From RGIG4079 sp045646905 (lineage in GTDB: Bacteria > Bacteroidota > Bacteroidia > Bacteroidales > Muribaculaceae): a stretch of 64,000 nucleotides of DNA. The translations under genes and the position numbers were made by a program. The stretch spans positions 186,001-250,000 of the forward strand of contig JAZRLP010000024.1 in the NCBI GenBank assembly GCA_045646905.1. The letters are read 5' to 3'. Position 1 is the stretch's first letter; each line of letters opens with the position of its first letter. This document shows, one piece after another, positions 17,348-25,717 of the stretch. Below the pieces are notes generated by a model that saw nothing but the letters and a program-made list of their open reading frames with translations, was not told the DNA's origin and made no database searches.

Positions 17348-18250
17348 TTATTTGGTTGCCGTTTTCTCATCGTTGTGAGAAATTGTTGATGGCTTCTTGC
17401 TTAATGGGATGGTGTACATTATATTGAACGCACCAGTGAGCGCCGAGTTGCGATTACCAAATCCAGGAATATACCATGGGTCGCCATAATTGCTTTTGCT
17501 TTCATGTAGAAGCATGTGATATTTAAAATTCCAACCCATTGAGAGATTTTTGTATATCTGCACTTTCAGGCCTAATACGAGTTCGCCATAGCCGGCGAGT
17601 ATGCTTTGAGGAGGAATATTAGTTACCCCTTGTTCGCCCCAATAGGAGTTGTTGATGGCGATATCGCTCACCTCATATGAGAAAGGAGTGATGCCATATC
17701 TTATGCCTCCAAAAAATTGATATTCTTTGGCTTTGTTAAATAAGAAATTGTAGTTTGCCCCAATTTTAAAATAAGGGGCAATGGCACTTTTATAATTATA
17801 GTTGCCACCATCGGGCGCATGAGAGGCATTGCCTATACCTACCTCTATTATGGGCTTGATGCGGTTGTGAAAACTCAATTCAATCGACATATCAAGAAGG
17901 CCATAATCTTGACCTACGCAACGCATCACGGGGTCCCAAATGTTTACCCCAATAGTGATGTCGTCCCATAGAGGATAGGTCATAGTCGCTTTCTTTTTTA
18001 TGGTTGTAGAGTCGATAAACTCTTTCCCTGTAATAGTGTCAACATATACCACATTCCCCTTCTCGTCGTGATAATGTATGAGATTGGGCATCTTAGAGGG
18101 GTCGGGAGCGATAGTAGTGTCTTTGGGATTGAGGTTTACTGCTTTAGTTTGTGAAGCAGGAGTCTCAACGGGGTTAATGCGTCGTTGTGCTACGCTATTG
18201 AATGCCAACGCGATGATAAATAATATGGTGATTAATGTGGAGTGTCGCAT
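17348..18250 (-). CDS. DUF6048 family protein (predicted outer-membrane-associated)
   Basis: A 300-residue exported protein with a signal peptide (1 to about 21, ending VAQ). The middle and C-terminal parts alternate hydrophobic and polar residues in beta strands (ITIGVNIWDPVMRC, FKIGANYNFLF, GELVLGLKVQIY), as in small outer-membrane beta barrels. I assign it to DUF6048 from overall pattern and from its partner: the DUF6452 gene 11 bases upstream, a pair I recall as conserved in Bacteroidales. No function is known. The pairing suggests a two-component envelope assembly. Confidence 0.7.
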   Translation of the reverse strand: MRHSTLITILFIIALAFNSVAQRRINPVETPASQTKAVNLNPKDTTIAPDPSKMPNLIHYHDEKGNVVYVDTITGKEFIDSTTIKKKATMTYPLWDDITIGVNIWDPVMRCVGQDYGLLDMSIELSFHNRIKPIIEVGIGNASHAPDGGNYNYKSAIAPYFKIGANYNFLFNKAKEYQFFGGIRYGITPFSYEVSDIAINNSYWGEQGVTNIPPQSILAGYGELVLGLKVQIYKNLSMGWNFKYHMLLHESKSNYGDPWYIPGFGNRNSALTGAFNIMYTIPLSKKPSTISHNDEKTATK

Positions 18251-18261
18251 AGTGTTGATGA

Positions 18262-18756
18262 TTAGTTGGTTGTGAAATATATTTTAATGCGTTCCACATC
18301 AATGTTTGTGATTTCGGGCTCAACAACAACTACTGAATCAATCAATAAATCGGTGTGTCGTGTTGATGTGATTTTATAACGATACATTGCTCCACATTCT
18401 TCCGATGCAAAGTAGGGCATGGATTCATAATCAAACCATATTGTGTCGGTGTAGAGTGTATTGTCGCCATACTCGGCATAGTGAAAGCAAAACGCTACAT
18501 TGTTACTTGATGAACGAAATGGAAGATACACTTGTTTGTTGGTCTCGCTTGCTTGGGTCAATAGTGAGTCGCCAGTAGCCCCCAATCCATAAACTTCAAG
18601 TTCGGAAAGAGCAATGGATTCGCCTGTTTCAGATGAGTAGAACCCTGCCAATGGAATGCTACTTTGATTTTCAGAGCAGCCATCGGTAGCGCAAGAACAA
18701 AGAGCGCCTATCGAAATAGATATAATCGCGATTATATGAATTAAAATCTTCCCCAT
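18262..18756 (-). CDS. DUF6452 family lipoprotein
   Basis: A 164-residue exported protein. The N-terminal hydrophobic stretch ends in ALCSCATDGCSENQSS, giving C21 or C23 as a lipidation candidate. SSIPLAGFYSSETGESIALS and the later YLPFRSS segment are the marks by which I place it in DUF6452. The fold looks like a compact beta sandwich. Function unknown. It overlaps the nitroreductase gene by 16 bases at its start and precedes DUF6048, so all three are read together leftward. Confidence 0.7.
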   Translation of the reverse strand: MGKILIHIIAIISISIGALCSCATDGCSENQSSIPLAGFYSSETGESIALSELEVYGLGATGDSLLTQASETNKQVYLPFRSSSNNVAFCFHYAEYGDNTLYTDTIWFDYESMPYFASEECGAMYRYKITSTRHTDLLIDSVVVVEPEITNIDVERIKIYFTTN

Positions 18757-19265
18757 TTGATAATTTGGTCTATTTCTTTGCGATTTTTTGCTGGAGCCGA
18801 GTCCATTGGATATCCGATAGGGATTATAGCAATAGGCTCAAAACTTTCGGGAATATTTAATGCTTTAATGAGAGTTTCTCGGTCGAAATTGCATATCCAA
18901 CAAGTACCCAATCCAGCATCGGTTGCGGCAAGGCATATATGTTCAATAGCGATAGACAAATCAACATCGGTGTGGTCTTTGCCATCGGCAGGACGATGCC
19001 ATGCTTGAGTGTGGTCTCCGCAAGCAACGATAAATGCCGGAGCGCTTTCAACCCATGGACGGTTGTAACTTTTTATGATTGCTTCGCGATATGAAGCGTC
19101 GCACTCATCATCAATGACAACAAAGACCCATGGCTGACGATTGCAAGCCGAGGGTGCTATGCGAGCTGCTTCGATAACCGAAGTCAAAATGCTGCGCTCT
19201 ACAACTTGGTTGCGGTCGTAGTTGCGACAAGAATAACGAGCATTGGCAATATCTGAAAAACTCAT
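18741..19265 (-). CDS. Nitroreductase-family flavoprotein
   Basis: A 174-residue member of the NfsB/FRP nitroreductase superfamily, FMN enzymes that reduce nitro groups, quinones or flavins with NAD(P)H. NARYSCRNYDRN (about 8-19) is the FMN phosphate-binding start, and ARIAPSACNRQPWVFVV (35-51) is the conserved APSACN loop. GLGTCWICNFD and AIIPIGYPMD match the second FMN-binding half. It is of the short single-domain type. True substrate unknown. It is separated from the glycosyltransferase upstream by 12 bases and overlaps the DUF6452 gene by 16. Confidence 0.85.
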   Translation of the reverse strand: MSFSDIANARYSCRNYDRNQVVERSILTSVIEAARIAPSACNRQPWVFVVIDDECDASYREAIIKSYNRPWVESAPAFIVACGDHTQAWHRPADGKDHTDVDLSIAIEHICLAATDAGLGTCWICNFDRETLIKALNIPESFEPIAIIPIGYPMDSAPAKNRKEIDQIIKWGRF

Positions 19266-19277
19266 ATCGAGGGGAGA

Positions 19278-20246
19278 TTATTCTTTGTCGGTAATGTTTA
19301 GTTCCTCCTCAATTTCATAATCGTTGCGACGATGAGAGTTGCGCACCACAAGTTCTCCAATAAATCCAGTGAGGAAGAGTTGCGTGCCGAGTATCATCAT
19401 CACAAGTGAGAGATAGAAATAGGGAGAGTCGGTAACGAGGTTATATGCGTTTCCGCTATACATGTTATAGAGTTTCATGCCACCTACTACCATCACTGCA
19501 ATGAGGCCAAGGATAAACATCAAACTGCCAAGTAGGCCGAAGAAGTGCATAGGTTTAACCCCAAATTTGCCAGTAAACCACAATGTGGCGAGGTCGAGAT
19601 AGCCATTCACAAAACGATCAAGACCAAATTTAGTTGATCCATATTTGCGAGCTTGGTGTTGAACAACTTTTTCGCCAATTTTGTTAAATCCAGCAAGTTT
19701 AGCCAAGTATGGGATATATCGGTGCATGTCGCCATATACTTCGATATGTTTCACGACTTTTTTGCGATATGCTTTCAATCCACAGTTGAAGTCGTGGAGG
19801 TTTTTGATTCCACTCACTTTGCGTGCAGTAGCATTGAAAAGTTTTGTAGGGATAGTTTTTGATAGTGGGTCATAACGCTTTTGTTTCCACCCCGATACCA
19901 AATCATATCCGTCCTCGGTAATCATGCGATATAGTTCGGGTATTTCATCGGGACTGTCTTGTAGGTCGGCGTCCATAGTTATCACCACATCACCTTTGGC
20001 GCGAGCAAAACCAGTGTTGAGAGCTGGCGATTTGCCGTAGTTGCGACGGAAGCATACGCCTTTGACTGCGGGGTTCTCTTTTTGTAATTTTCTGATTACT
20101 TCCCACGATTCATCGGTGCTACCATCGTTGATAAACAAAATTTCATAACTAAAATTGTTTTCATTCATCACTCGGCGAATCCATGCTTCAAGCTCGGGAA
20201 GTGATTCTGCTTCATTGTAAAGAGGTACGATTACCGAAATATCCAT
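19278..20246 (-). CDS. GtrB/DPM1-like family 2 glycosyltransferase
   Basis: A 322-residue enzyme that probably moves a sugar from a nucleotide donor to undecaprenyl phosphate. The GT-A domain has VPLYNEAESLPELEAWI (8-24), FINDGSTDESW (residues 39-49) and the metal-binding TMDADLQDSPDEIP. Two C-terminal membrane helices (about 232-255 and 270-300) match GtrB and polyprenyl-phosphate mannosyltransferases. The charged tail ends EEELNITDKE. Downstream of DUF4199 by 37 bases. Donor sugar not predictable. Confidence 0.88.
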   Translation of the reverse strand: MDISVIVPLYNEAESLPELEAWIRRVMNENNFSYEILFINDGSTDESWEVIRKLQKENPAVKGVCFRRNYGKSPALNTGFARAKGDVVITMDADLQDSPDEIPELYRMITEDGYDLVSGWKQKRYDPLSKTIPTKLFNATARKVSGIKNLHDFNCGLKAYRKKVVKHIEVYGDMHRYIPYLAKLAGFNKIGEKVVQHQARKYGSTKFGLDRFVNGYLDLATLWFTGKFGVKPMHFFGLLGSLMFILGLIAVMVVGGMKLYNMYSGNAYNLVTDSPYFYLSLVMMILGTQLFLTGFIGELVVRNSHRRNDYEIEEELNITDKE

Positions 20247-20283
20247 ATATGTTGAGTTTTTTATATTGCTAATTTAATTGTTG

Positions 20284-20814
20284 TCATTTTTTGCGGTTGA
20301 AATGACGAATTATGGGAGAGAGTATCATGGTGAGTATCGACCCACTAAATACGCTAAAAGAGATTAAATTTCCTGCGAGAGAAATAGGAGAGGGAAGCAT
20401 TCCTTGTTCAATAGCTTTTTCAAGAGTTGATGCTATCTCGTTGCCTGTAGTGCCTCCCATTTGTCGGTAGATAGATATGGCTAATTGGCACTGGTCATAT
20501 ATGAATGATGGGTTAATCCAGCTCAAATATACGACAGCAGTCATAGCCATAACTAATGAACCACAAAGGAAAAGCATAATGCCGTAGGTCCACATTTCGG
20601 AGAAAGTGTAGAAACATCCGTTTTCGATAAACCCTTTGCGTAGTGTAAAGTAAACATAAACAGGAACACCCAATGCCATTAATGTGGCAAAGTGTCCAAG
20701 CAAGGGCATACCTATTGATGTGGCAGTGAAAATGAATAACACGCTTAGGTATAAACCAAACCAAATGCCGTCTTCGGCACCTCGTCGAAACACTGATTTG
20801 GGCTTAATTTCCAT
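20284..20814 (-). CDS. DUF4199 membrane protein
   Basis: A 176-residue inner-membrane protein with four hydrophobic helices (about 14-36, 38-58, 73-98, 142-165). Its layout, beginning FRRGAEDGIWFGLYLSVLFI and ending in a short basic tail, fits the DUF4199 family of Bacteroidetes. It often lies directly before a GtrB-like glycosyltransferase, as here, which suggests a helper role in that membrane step. Reverse-strand TATCTTTG at plus 20835-20842 is a consensus -7 box with a short leader, so it heads the leftward run through the nitroreductase to DUF6048. Confidence 0.78.
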   Translation of the reverse strand: MEIKPKSVFRRGAEDGIWFGLYLSVLFIFTATSIGMPLLGHFATLMALGVPVYVYFTLRKGFIENGCFYTFSEMWTYGIMLFLCGSLVMAMTAVVYLSWINPSFIYDQCQLAISIYRQMGGTTGNEIASTLEKAIEQGMLPSPISLAGNLISFSVFSGSILTMILSPIIRHFNRKK

Positions 20815-20834
20815 ATAATTCTTGTTTTAAACTA

Positions 20835-20842
20835 CAAAGATA
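20835..20842 (-). promoter_or_regulatory. -7 promoter box for the DUF4199-led run
   Basis: The reverse strand reads TATCTTTG, an exact TAnnTTTG match about 20 bases before the DUF4199 start codon. Confidence 0.6.
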
Positions 20843-20957
20843 AGTAAAAGAATTGAGAATTAAGAGTTGACAACCTTTAGTTTAACGATATTTATTAGAG
20901 GAAATAGAGGATTAGCGATTGGCTTGACTGCATTATTTGCGCGATGCCCTCATTGTG

Positions 20958-21521
20958 CTAACTCTCAAAAGTAGTTCCTGCTTTCTCAAATTTATAGCCG
21001 AGTCGTTTCAGTTCCATGGCCGCGCCAATGCGATACATTGTTTTTACGGCACGAGAGAATACATGAAACGCCATGGGGCTTTGTGGTTCAACCCCTTCGT
21101 GGCGTATGCGTGAAACGGCTGTCTGCGCACACACTCTTATCGTTTTTTCAATCCATTGGGCTGCGTCGCTTTCAAGTGCAAGTCCAAGGATGTCGCGAGT
21201 GATGTGCTCGTCCATGTCGTCAAAGTCATCGGCTCCATAAAATGATTGATAAGTAGCCTTTTGAGTGCTGGCCCAGTCTTTATCCCAACCATTTGCTACA
21301 GCCATGCCGAGATATCCAGCCCATGCTACAGCAACGGTGGGATATTGTGCTATTTCTTTGGTAGCATCAACCATATATTCGGGTGCTAATTCGTGCCAAC
21401 GGTAATCAATATCTTCACTTGCAAGGAGTGTACCTTCGAGTAGCATGCGTGAAGTGGTGATGCGTAGCATTTCATCGACTAATTGTGACTCAAACCGGTC
21501 TAAAAGTTCATAATCAACCAT
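20958..21521 (-). CDS. Conserved-looking protein of unknown function
   Basis: A 187-residue soluble protein that I do not recognise. It is largely alpha-helical and acidic in the first half, with AVAWAGYLGMAVANGWDKDW near residues 65-84 and a helical C-terminal half (AAQWIEKTIRVCAQTAVSRI). No signal peptide, membrane helix or catalytic motif is visible. Codon use matches the neighbours. It has its own -7 box (reverse TAATTTTG, plus 21571-21578), back to back with that of the Pmp3-like gene, so both may respond together. Confidence 0.6.
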   Translation of the reverse strand: MVDYELLDRFESQLVDEMLRITTSRMLLEGTLLASEDIDYRWHELAPEYMVDATKEIAQYPTVAVAWAGYLGMAVANGWDKDWASTQKATYQSFYGADDFDDMDEHITRDILGLALESDAAQWIEKTIRVCAQTAVSRIRHEGVEPQSPMAFHVFSRAVKTMYRIGAAMELKRLGYKFEKAGTTFES

Positions 21522-21551
21522 ATGATATTGCTAAATTTAAAAAGTTTGCAT

Positions 21552-21578
21552 TATATTTGTAATCTAAACGCAAAATTA
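21552..21578. promoter_or_regulatory. Back-to-back divergent promoters
   Basis: TATATTTG at 21552-21559 reads right toward the Pmp3-like gene, with TTG at 21528-21530 as a -33 candidate. CAAAATTA at 21571-21578 is TAATTTTG reading left toward the gene at 21521. Predicted starts fall within a few bases of each other, so the two polymerases would exclude each other. Confidence 0.5.
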
Positions 21579-21585
21579 ATGAATT

Positions 21586-21741
21586 ATGTCGTGTCTTAGA
21601 GTATTATTATCAATAATTTTTCCTCCACTTGCAGTTTTTGACCGTGGTTGTGGCTCAATTTTGATAGTGTTTATATTGACATGTATCGGTTGGGTGCCAG
21701 GGGTGATTGCTGCATTGGTGATATTGAACAAAAACAATTAG
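21586..21741 (+). CDS. Pmp3/YqaE-type membrane peptide
   Basis: A 51-residue hydrophobic peptide beginning MSCLRVLLSIIFPPLAVFD and then GCGSILIVFILTCIGWVPG. This is the two-helix signature of the Pmp3/YqaE/stress-inducible membrane protein family (UPF0057), with PPLAV and the GWxPG turn conserved. Family members influence membrane potential or stress tolerance, though the bacterial role is poorly known. The gene is short but complete, with a consensus promoter just upstream. Confidence 0.88.
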   Translation: MSCLRVLLSIIFPPLAVFDRGCGSILIVFILTCIGWVPGVIAALVILNKNN

Positions 21742-21751
21742 AGTGACCTGT

Positions 21752-21937
21752 CTATGAGTCAAGTCGTTTGTGCTTGATTTTGCGCGTATAGGTCTTTTTC
21801 GATTTATGAATGCGACTTGTAGCATGGAAGCCAGGGCCTTTTATCTCTTTTTGGGCTTCGCGATTGCCTATTCTTGATGCTTTTAAATAGTCATCAAGGT
21901 TGATAGTGTGCTTAGAATTATTCTTTTTTTGTTTCAT
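21752..21937 (-). CDS. Small basic protein of unknown function
   Basis: A 61-residue, strongly basic protein. NLDDYLKASRIGNREAQKEI (13-32) followed by HKSKKTYTRK looks like a small family I believe is common in Bacteroidetes, but I cannot name it. The Lys- and Arg-rich tail suggests nucleic-acid or ribosome binding; this is inference. It lies beyond the rpiB terminator and so needs its own promoter, and it converges with the Pmp3-like gene, whose stop is 10 bases away. Confidence 0.6.
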   Translation of the reverse strand: MKQKKNNSKHTINLDDYLKASRIGNREAQKEIKGPGFHATSRIHKSKKTYTRKIKHKRLDS

Positions 21938-21949
21938 AGTAAAGTGTGT

Positions 21950-21998
21950 TTGGAAAAAAATAAGAGTGTGTCAATAAAAAATGATGATTGACACACTC
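21950..21998 (-). terminator. Rho-independent terminator of rpiB
   Basis: GAGTGTGTCAAT (21964-21975) pairs perfectly with ATTGACACACTC (21987-21998). On the reverse strand it is followed by TTATTTTTTTCC, so it terminates the leftward rpiB transcript. Confidence 0.85.
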
Positions 21999-22017
21999 AT
22001 TATATTATTGAAGAATA

Positions 22018-22470
22018 TTATTTAACGGCGATTTTGTTTACGCGATTTACATGACGTCCACCTTCAAACTCGGTGTTGAGGAATGCGTCAACGATGTCAA
22101 GTGCAAGAGTGGGTTCGATGAAACGAGCAGGGAGAACAAGTACATTAGCATCGTTGTGTTGACGAGCAAGTTGAGCCAATTCTACTGTCCAGCATAGTGC
22201 TGCACGAATGCCTTGATGCTTATTTAGAGTCATTTGAATGCCGTTACCACTACCACACATTGCGATGCCAGGGAAACATTCACCTTTTTCAATTGCTTCA
22301 GCACATGGATGAGCAAAGTCGGGGTAGTCGCAACTATCGGTGCTGTTTGTTCCGAAATCGGTATATTCAACACCTTGTGATTCAAGATAACCTTGAATGA
22401 TGCATTTAAGTTCGTAGCCGGCATGGTCGCTACACATTGCCACTTTCTTTCCTTCTTGAACGATTGACAT
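22018..22470 (-). CDS. rpiB: Ribose-5-phosphate isomerase B
   Basis: A 150-residue enzyme of the RpiB/LacAB family that interconverts ribose 5-phosphate and ribulose 5-phosphate in the pentose phosphate pathway. CSDHAGYELK (13-22) is the phosphate-binding start, DFGTNSTDSCDYPDFA follows, and GIAMCGSGNGIQMTLNKH carries the catalytic cysteine of the C-G-S-G loop. RAALCWTVELAQLARQHNDA is the conserved helix. Reverse TAACTTTG at plus 22514-22521 is its -7 box. Monocistronic, with its own terminator. Confidence 0.95.
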   Translation of the reverse strand: MSIVQEGKKVAMCSDHAGYELKCIIQGYLESQGVEYTDFGTNSTDSCDYPDFAHPCAEAIEKGECFPGIAMCGSGNGIQMTLNKHQGIRAALCWTVELAQLARQHNDANVLVLPARFIEPTLALDIVDAFLNTEFEGGRHVNRVNKIAVK

Positions 22471-22625
22471 ATCTTTTATTGTTAAGAATTTAGGATTTTA
22501 ATTATTTATACTGCAAAGTTAGTGAAAAGTTTTTAGATAGCAGTAGTTAGGGGCATTATTTGCCTATTTTTATGCCAACTCACATTATTATATATAAATT
22601 TAAGGTTTTTAACTATAATAATATG

Positions 22626-22633
22626 TATCTTTG
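22626..22633 (+). promoter_or_regulatory. -7 promoter box for the GH10-like gene
   Basis: TATCTTTG is an exact consensus match about 20 bases downstream of a T-run at 22606-22610, which may serve as -33. It gives a leader of about 50 nt before the ATG at 22686 and shows that upstream in-frame starts are not used. Confidence 0.6.
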
Positions 22634-22685
22634 TGGTTTAAATAAATTAATGATTACTAATAAAAACAATTTTATACTAATTTCT

Positions 22686-25412
22686 ATGTTTTCTAAATTC
22701 TATCGTTCAACAGTTTTAACACTGTTGGCTCTTCTCCTCGCTGTGCCTGCTTTGAAAGCGGCCGATGCTCCCGTGAAGCGCGAAATGCGTAGCGCATGGG
22801 TGGCAACTGTGTGGCGCCTTGACTGGCCCGACAATGTGATTTCTTCTACAGGAAGCACATCTCAAATTGACAAACAAAAAGCATCAATGACTCGTCTGCT
22901 CGATTCATTGCAAGTGAACAACATGAATGCTATCAACTTCCAGGTGCGTAGCCGTTGTGATGCTATGTATAAATCAAGCTACGAACCATGGTCGAGCGAC
23001 TTGGTGTCAAGCCGTGGTATGGATCCAGGTTGGGATCCATTAGAATGGATTGTTGAAGAATGCCACAAGCGTGGAATGGAATGCCATGCATGGGTAAATC
23101 CTTATCGTTATGAATCACAAGTAGGTCAATGGACTCTTCCCACCGATTATCGTAAAACTCACCCCGAATGGTTGCTCGATGTTAATGGAGCAAGTATCCT
23201 CAACCCAGGGTTGCCCGAAGTAACCGAACAAATCGTGAAAGTGATTCGTGAAATCGTTAAGAACTATGATATCGATGGTGTATTGTTTGATGACTATTTC
23301 TACCTACAAGGAACACCTACCGACTCAAGTGGTGATGGCGATTTATATAACGCATATGTTGAGGCTGGTGGCACAATGTCGCATGGCGATTGGCGTCGTG
23401 ATAATGTGAATCGCATGGTGCAATCGGTATATGATATGATTCAAGAAGAAAAACCATGGGTGCGTTTTGGTATCTCTCCTGCAGGTGTGTCATGTACAAC
23501 TGCTGCTCATGCTGCAAAATATGGTATCGAACCATGTAAATCGGGTAGCGACTGGCAATATAGCGGAATCTATTCCGACCCTATCGCGTGGATTGCTAAC
23601 CACTCTCTCGACTATATATCTCCACAAGTATATTGGTCAATAGGTTATTCAATTGCCGACTTCTCTATCATCACCCCATGGTGGGCTAATGTAGCAGCTA
23701 AATATAATCGTCATTTCTATACAAGTCACGATATATCTTCATTGACAGCGTCAAGTAAAGCAACTGCGATGTCATTGCGTGAAAATTCAATCAGCAATGC
23801 TATTAACGAAGTGAAAGCGTCGGGTCCTAATGTGAATACATTTGGAGAGTATGCCAATGAGGTGCGCCTCAATCGTTCTTGCTCGCAAGATGGTGCTCCT
23901 GGTGCAATTTTCTATTCTTGTAAATATCTCTACAAGACTGCGCCAAAGTTTGCTCACTATCTTAAAAATACAGTGTTCAACACTCCTGCTCTTGTTCCTG
24001 CAATGACTTGGAAACCTGGTTATAACCCAGGTAATGTGAAAAACTTGAGCCGTAGTGGTAACAACTTGAACTGGACTGGATATGATAATGTGCGTTACAC
24101 AGTTTATGCAGTGCCTTCATCGGTTGCAATGGAAAACTTTGCCAAAGATGCTGAATATTTATTAGGTACATCTTATGCTACAACATATGCCATTCCTACC
24201 GATAAACGCACTGGTTACAACTATGCAGTGTGTGTGCTCGACCGCTATGGTAATGAATACTCTCCAATGTTTGCAGGTGTGGCTGCTAAAGATATGCCAG
24301 CTCCTACATTGGTCGCTCCTGCTAATAATGCTAATGTAGAAACCCCATTTGAATTCTCTTGGAACTCGGTTGCAGGAGCTACTAACTACATTCTTGAAAT
24401 TGCCGAAGATGCAGCATTCAACAATATGCTTTACACAGTAGATTGCACTGCTACTTCTTGCTCTTCAAATAAATTTGATAAGTTCCCCAATAAGAAATTC
24501 TATTGGAGAGTGCGCGCTTGTGGTAATGGTTATAACGATGGTGTATCGGCTGTGTGGGCATTTACTCCTGCAACATTTGAAATTACTGCTCCACAAAACG
24601 GCGCTACTGAAGTGTCGCTCACTCCAAGCATCTCGTGGAGCATTCCTTCACGCAAAGTGAATGTGGAAATTGCTACAAATGCCGATTTTACCGAAGCCGC
24701 TATGGTGCACGAAGCAAAAGGTGTGGTTGCTCCTTATGTAGTGCCTAACAAGGTATTGGGTGGTTGCACTGTTTACTATGTGAGATTGGGCTATGAATAT
24801 GCAGGCGAACAATTATATACCGAGCCTGTAGCCTTTACTACAATTGAGATTATCCCCGAAGCAATGAAATTTACTTATCCTGTAGATGGTGGTGACTTCT
24901 ACTCTGAAGACCTCATTTATATCGCATATAATCAAGGTGTGGGAAGTGTAAAAGTTGAGATGTCAAACTCTTCAACATTTGGTCGCAATCGTTACATCGA
25001 AGATTGCACACCTGGTACATGGGTAACAGCCACAAAAGCAGGTGATATCAAAATCTCAAGTAAATCGCTTGAAAAAGATAAACTATATTACATTCGCGTG
25101 CAAGGTAAATACAACACTTTGGAAGGTTCAAAAACAACCGATTGGACTACTATTACAGCCTACTATCGTGGCGAAGGCGCTGGCGTGGAAGGTGTTGTAA
25201 ACGATGAAACTAAAGTGTATGTAAACAACGAAAATGTAGTAGTATTTGGCGAAGCCGAAACTGTTGAAATTTACAATGCAGCTGGACAACTTGTTGATGC
25301 CGTTAATGTAGAAGGTCAATCAACACTTGATATCAATAATCTTGTGTCGGGCGCTTATGTAATAAAAGTAATTGCTGCCGACGAAGTTGTAACTTTGAAA
25401 CATGTGAAATAA
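22686..25412 (+). CDS. Secreted GH10-like (GHL10/DUF187) glycoside hydrolase with sorting tail
   Basis: A 908-residue exported protein. The signal peptide (1 to about 25, ending LKA) is followed by a glycosyl-hydrolase-like TIM barrel (about 28-385): REMRSAWVATVWRLDWP, WVNPYRYE, then DIDGVLFDDYFY and FGISPAGV. The GHL10 family (formerly DUF187) acts on surface polysaccharides or peptidoglycan-derived sugars, but substrates are rarely known. Residues about 395-835 hold fibronectin-III-like modules (LVAPANNANVETPFEFSWNS). The last about 65 residues (VEIYNAAGQLVDAV, SGAYVIKVI) are a type IX sorting domain. I chose the ATG at 22686 because it starts the signal peptide and follows the promoter. 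Monocistronic. Confidence 0.85.
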   Translation: MFSKFYRSTVLTLLALLLAVPALKAADAPVKREMRSAWVATVWRLDWPDNVISSTGSTSQIDKQKASMTRLLDSLQVNNMNAINFQVRSRCDAMYKSSYEPWSSDLVSSRGMDPGWDPLEWIVEECHKRGMECHAWVNPYRYESQVGQWTLPTDYRKTHPEWLLDVNGASILNPGLPEVTEQIVKVIREIVKNYDIDGVLFDDYFYLQGTPTDSSGDGDLYNAYVEAGGTMSHGDWRRDNVNRMVQSVYDMIQEEKPWVRFGISPAGVSCTTAAHAAKYGIEPCKSGSDWQYSGIYSDPIAWIANHSLDYISPQVYWSIGYSIADFSIITPWWANVAAKYNRHFYTSHDISSLTASSKATAMSLRENSISNAINEVKASGPNVNTFGEYANEVRLNRSCSQDGAPGAIFYSCKYLYKTAPKFAHYLKNTVFNTPALVPAMTWKPGYNPGNVKNLSRSGNNLNWTGYDNVRYTVYAVPSSVAMENFAKDAEYLLGTSYATTYAIPTDKRTGYNYAVCVLDRYGNEYSPMFAGVAAKDMPAPTLVAPANNANVETPFEFSWNSVAGATNYILEIAEDAAFNNMLYTVDCTATSCSSNKFDKFPNKKFYWRVRACGNGYNDGVSAVWAFTPATFEITAPQNGATEVSLTPSISWSIPSRKVNVEIATNADFTEAAMVHEAKGVVAPYVVPNKVLGGCTVYYVRLGYEYAGEQLYTEPVAFTTIEIIPEAMKFTYPVDGGDFYSEDLIYIAYNQGVGSVKVEMSNSSTFGRNRYIEDCTPGTWVTATKAGDIKISSKSLEKDKLYYIRVQGKYNTLEGSKTTDWTTITAYYRGEGAGVEGVVNDETKVYVNNENVVVFGEAETVEIYNAAGQLVDAVNVEGQSTLDINNLVSGAYVIKVIAADEVVTLKHVK

Positions 25413-25438
25413 TCACATTTCACAATCTCATAAATCGA

Positions 25439-25474
25439 GCCGTCGGTGCATCGCATCGGCGGCTTTTATTATAT
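25439..25474 (+). terminator. Rho-independent terminator
   Basis: GCCGTCGGTGC (25439-25449) pairs with GCATCGGCGGC (25453-25463) with G-U pairs, followed by TTTTATTATAT. It ends the GH10-like transcript. Confidence 0.8.
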
Positions 25475-25660
25475 ATGTGTATAAACAATGAGTGATTGAC
25501 TATATCCCAGTGGGCACAATTCTCTGGTAGCCCTATTGATTGAGTCAACTTTTATTAGGTTTTAGGCTAATAAGCACTCTGCTAAATTCAAGGGAATATA
25601 TAATTAAATCATCCTCTATGGGTTGAAACACCTCATTGTCTTTCAATAAAGTATAAAAAC
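25475..25660. other. Intergenic stretch without a recognised feature
   Basis: The gap between the convergent GH10-like and pnp genes runs from 25413 to 25717. Outside its two terminators I see no gene or RNA, only AT-rich sequence with a weak TTAG/CTAA hairpin near 25555-25572. Confidence 0.5.
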
Positions 25661-25692
25661 AACACCGAGATGAGCATTAGCCCATCTCGGTG
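25646..25692 (-). terminator. Rho-independent terminator of pnp
   Basis: CACCGAGATG (25663-25672) pairs with CATCTCGGTG (25683-25692). On the reverse strand TTGTTTTTATAC follows, so it serves the leftward pnp gene. Confidence 0.8.
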
Positions 25693-25717
25693 CTTATTTA
25701 ATGATATTTATGGTCTA

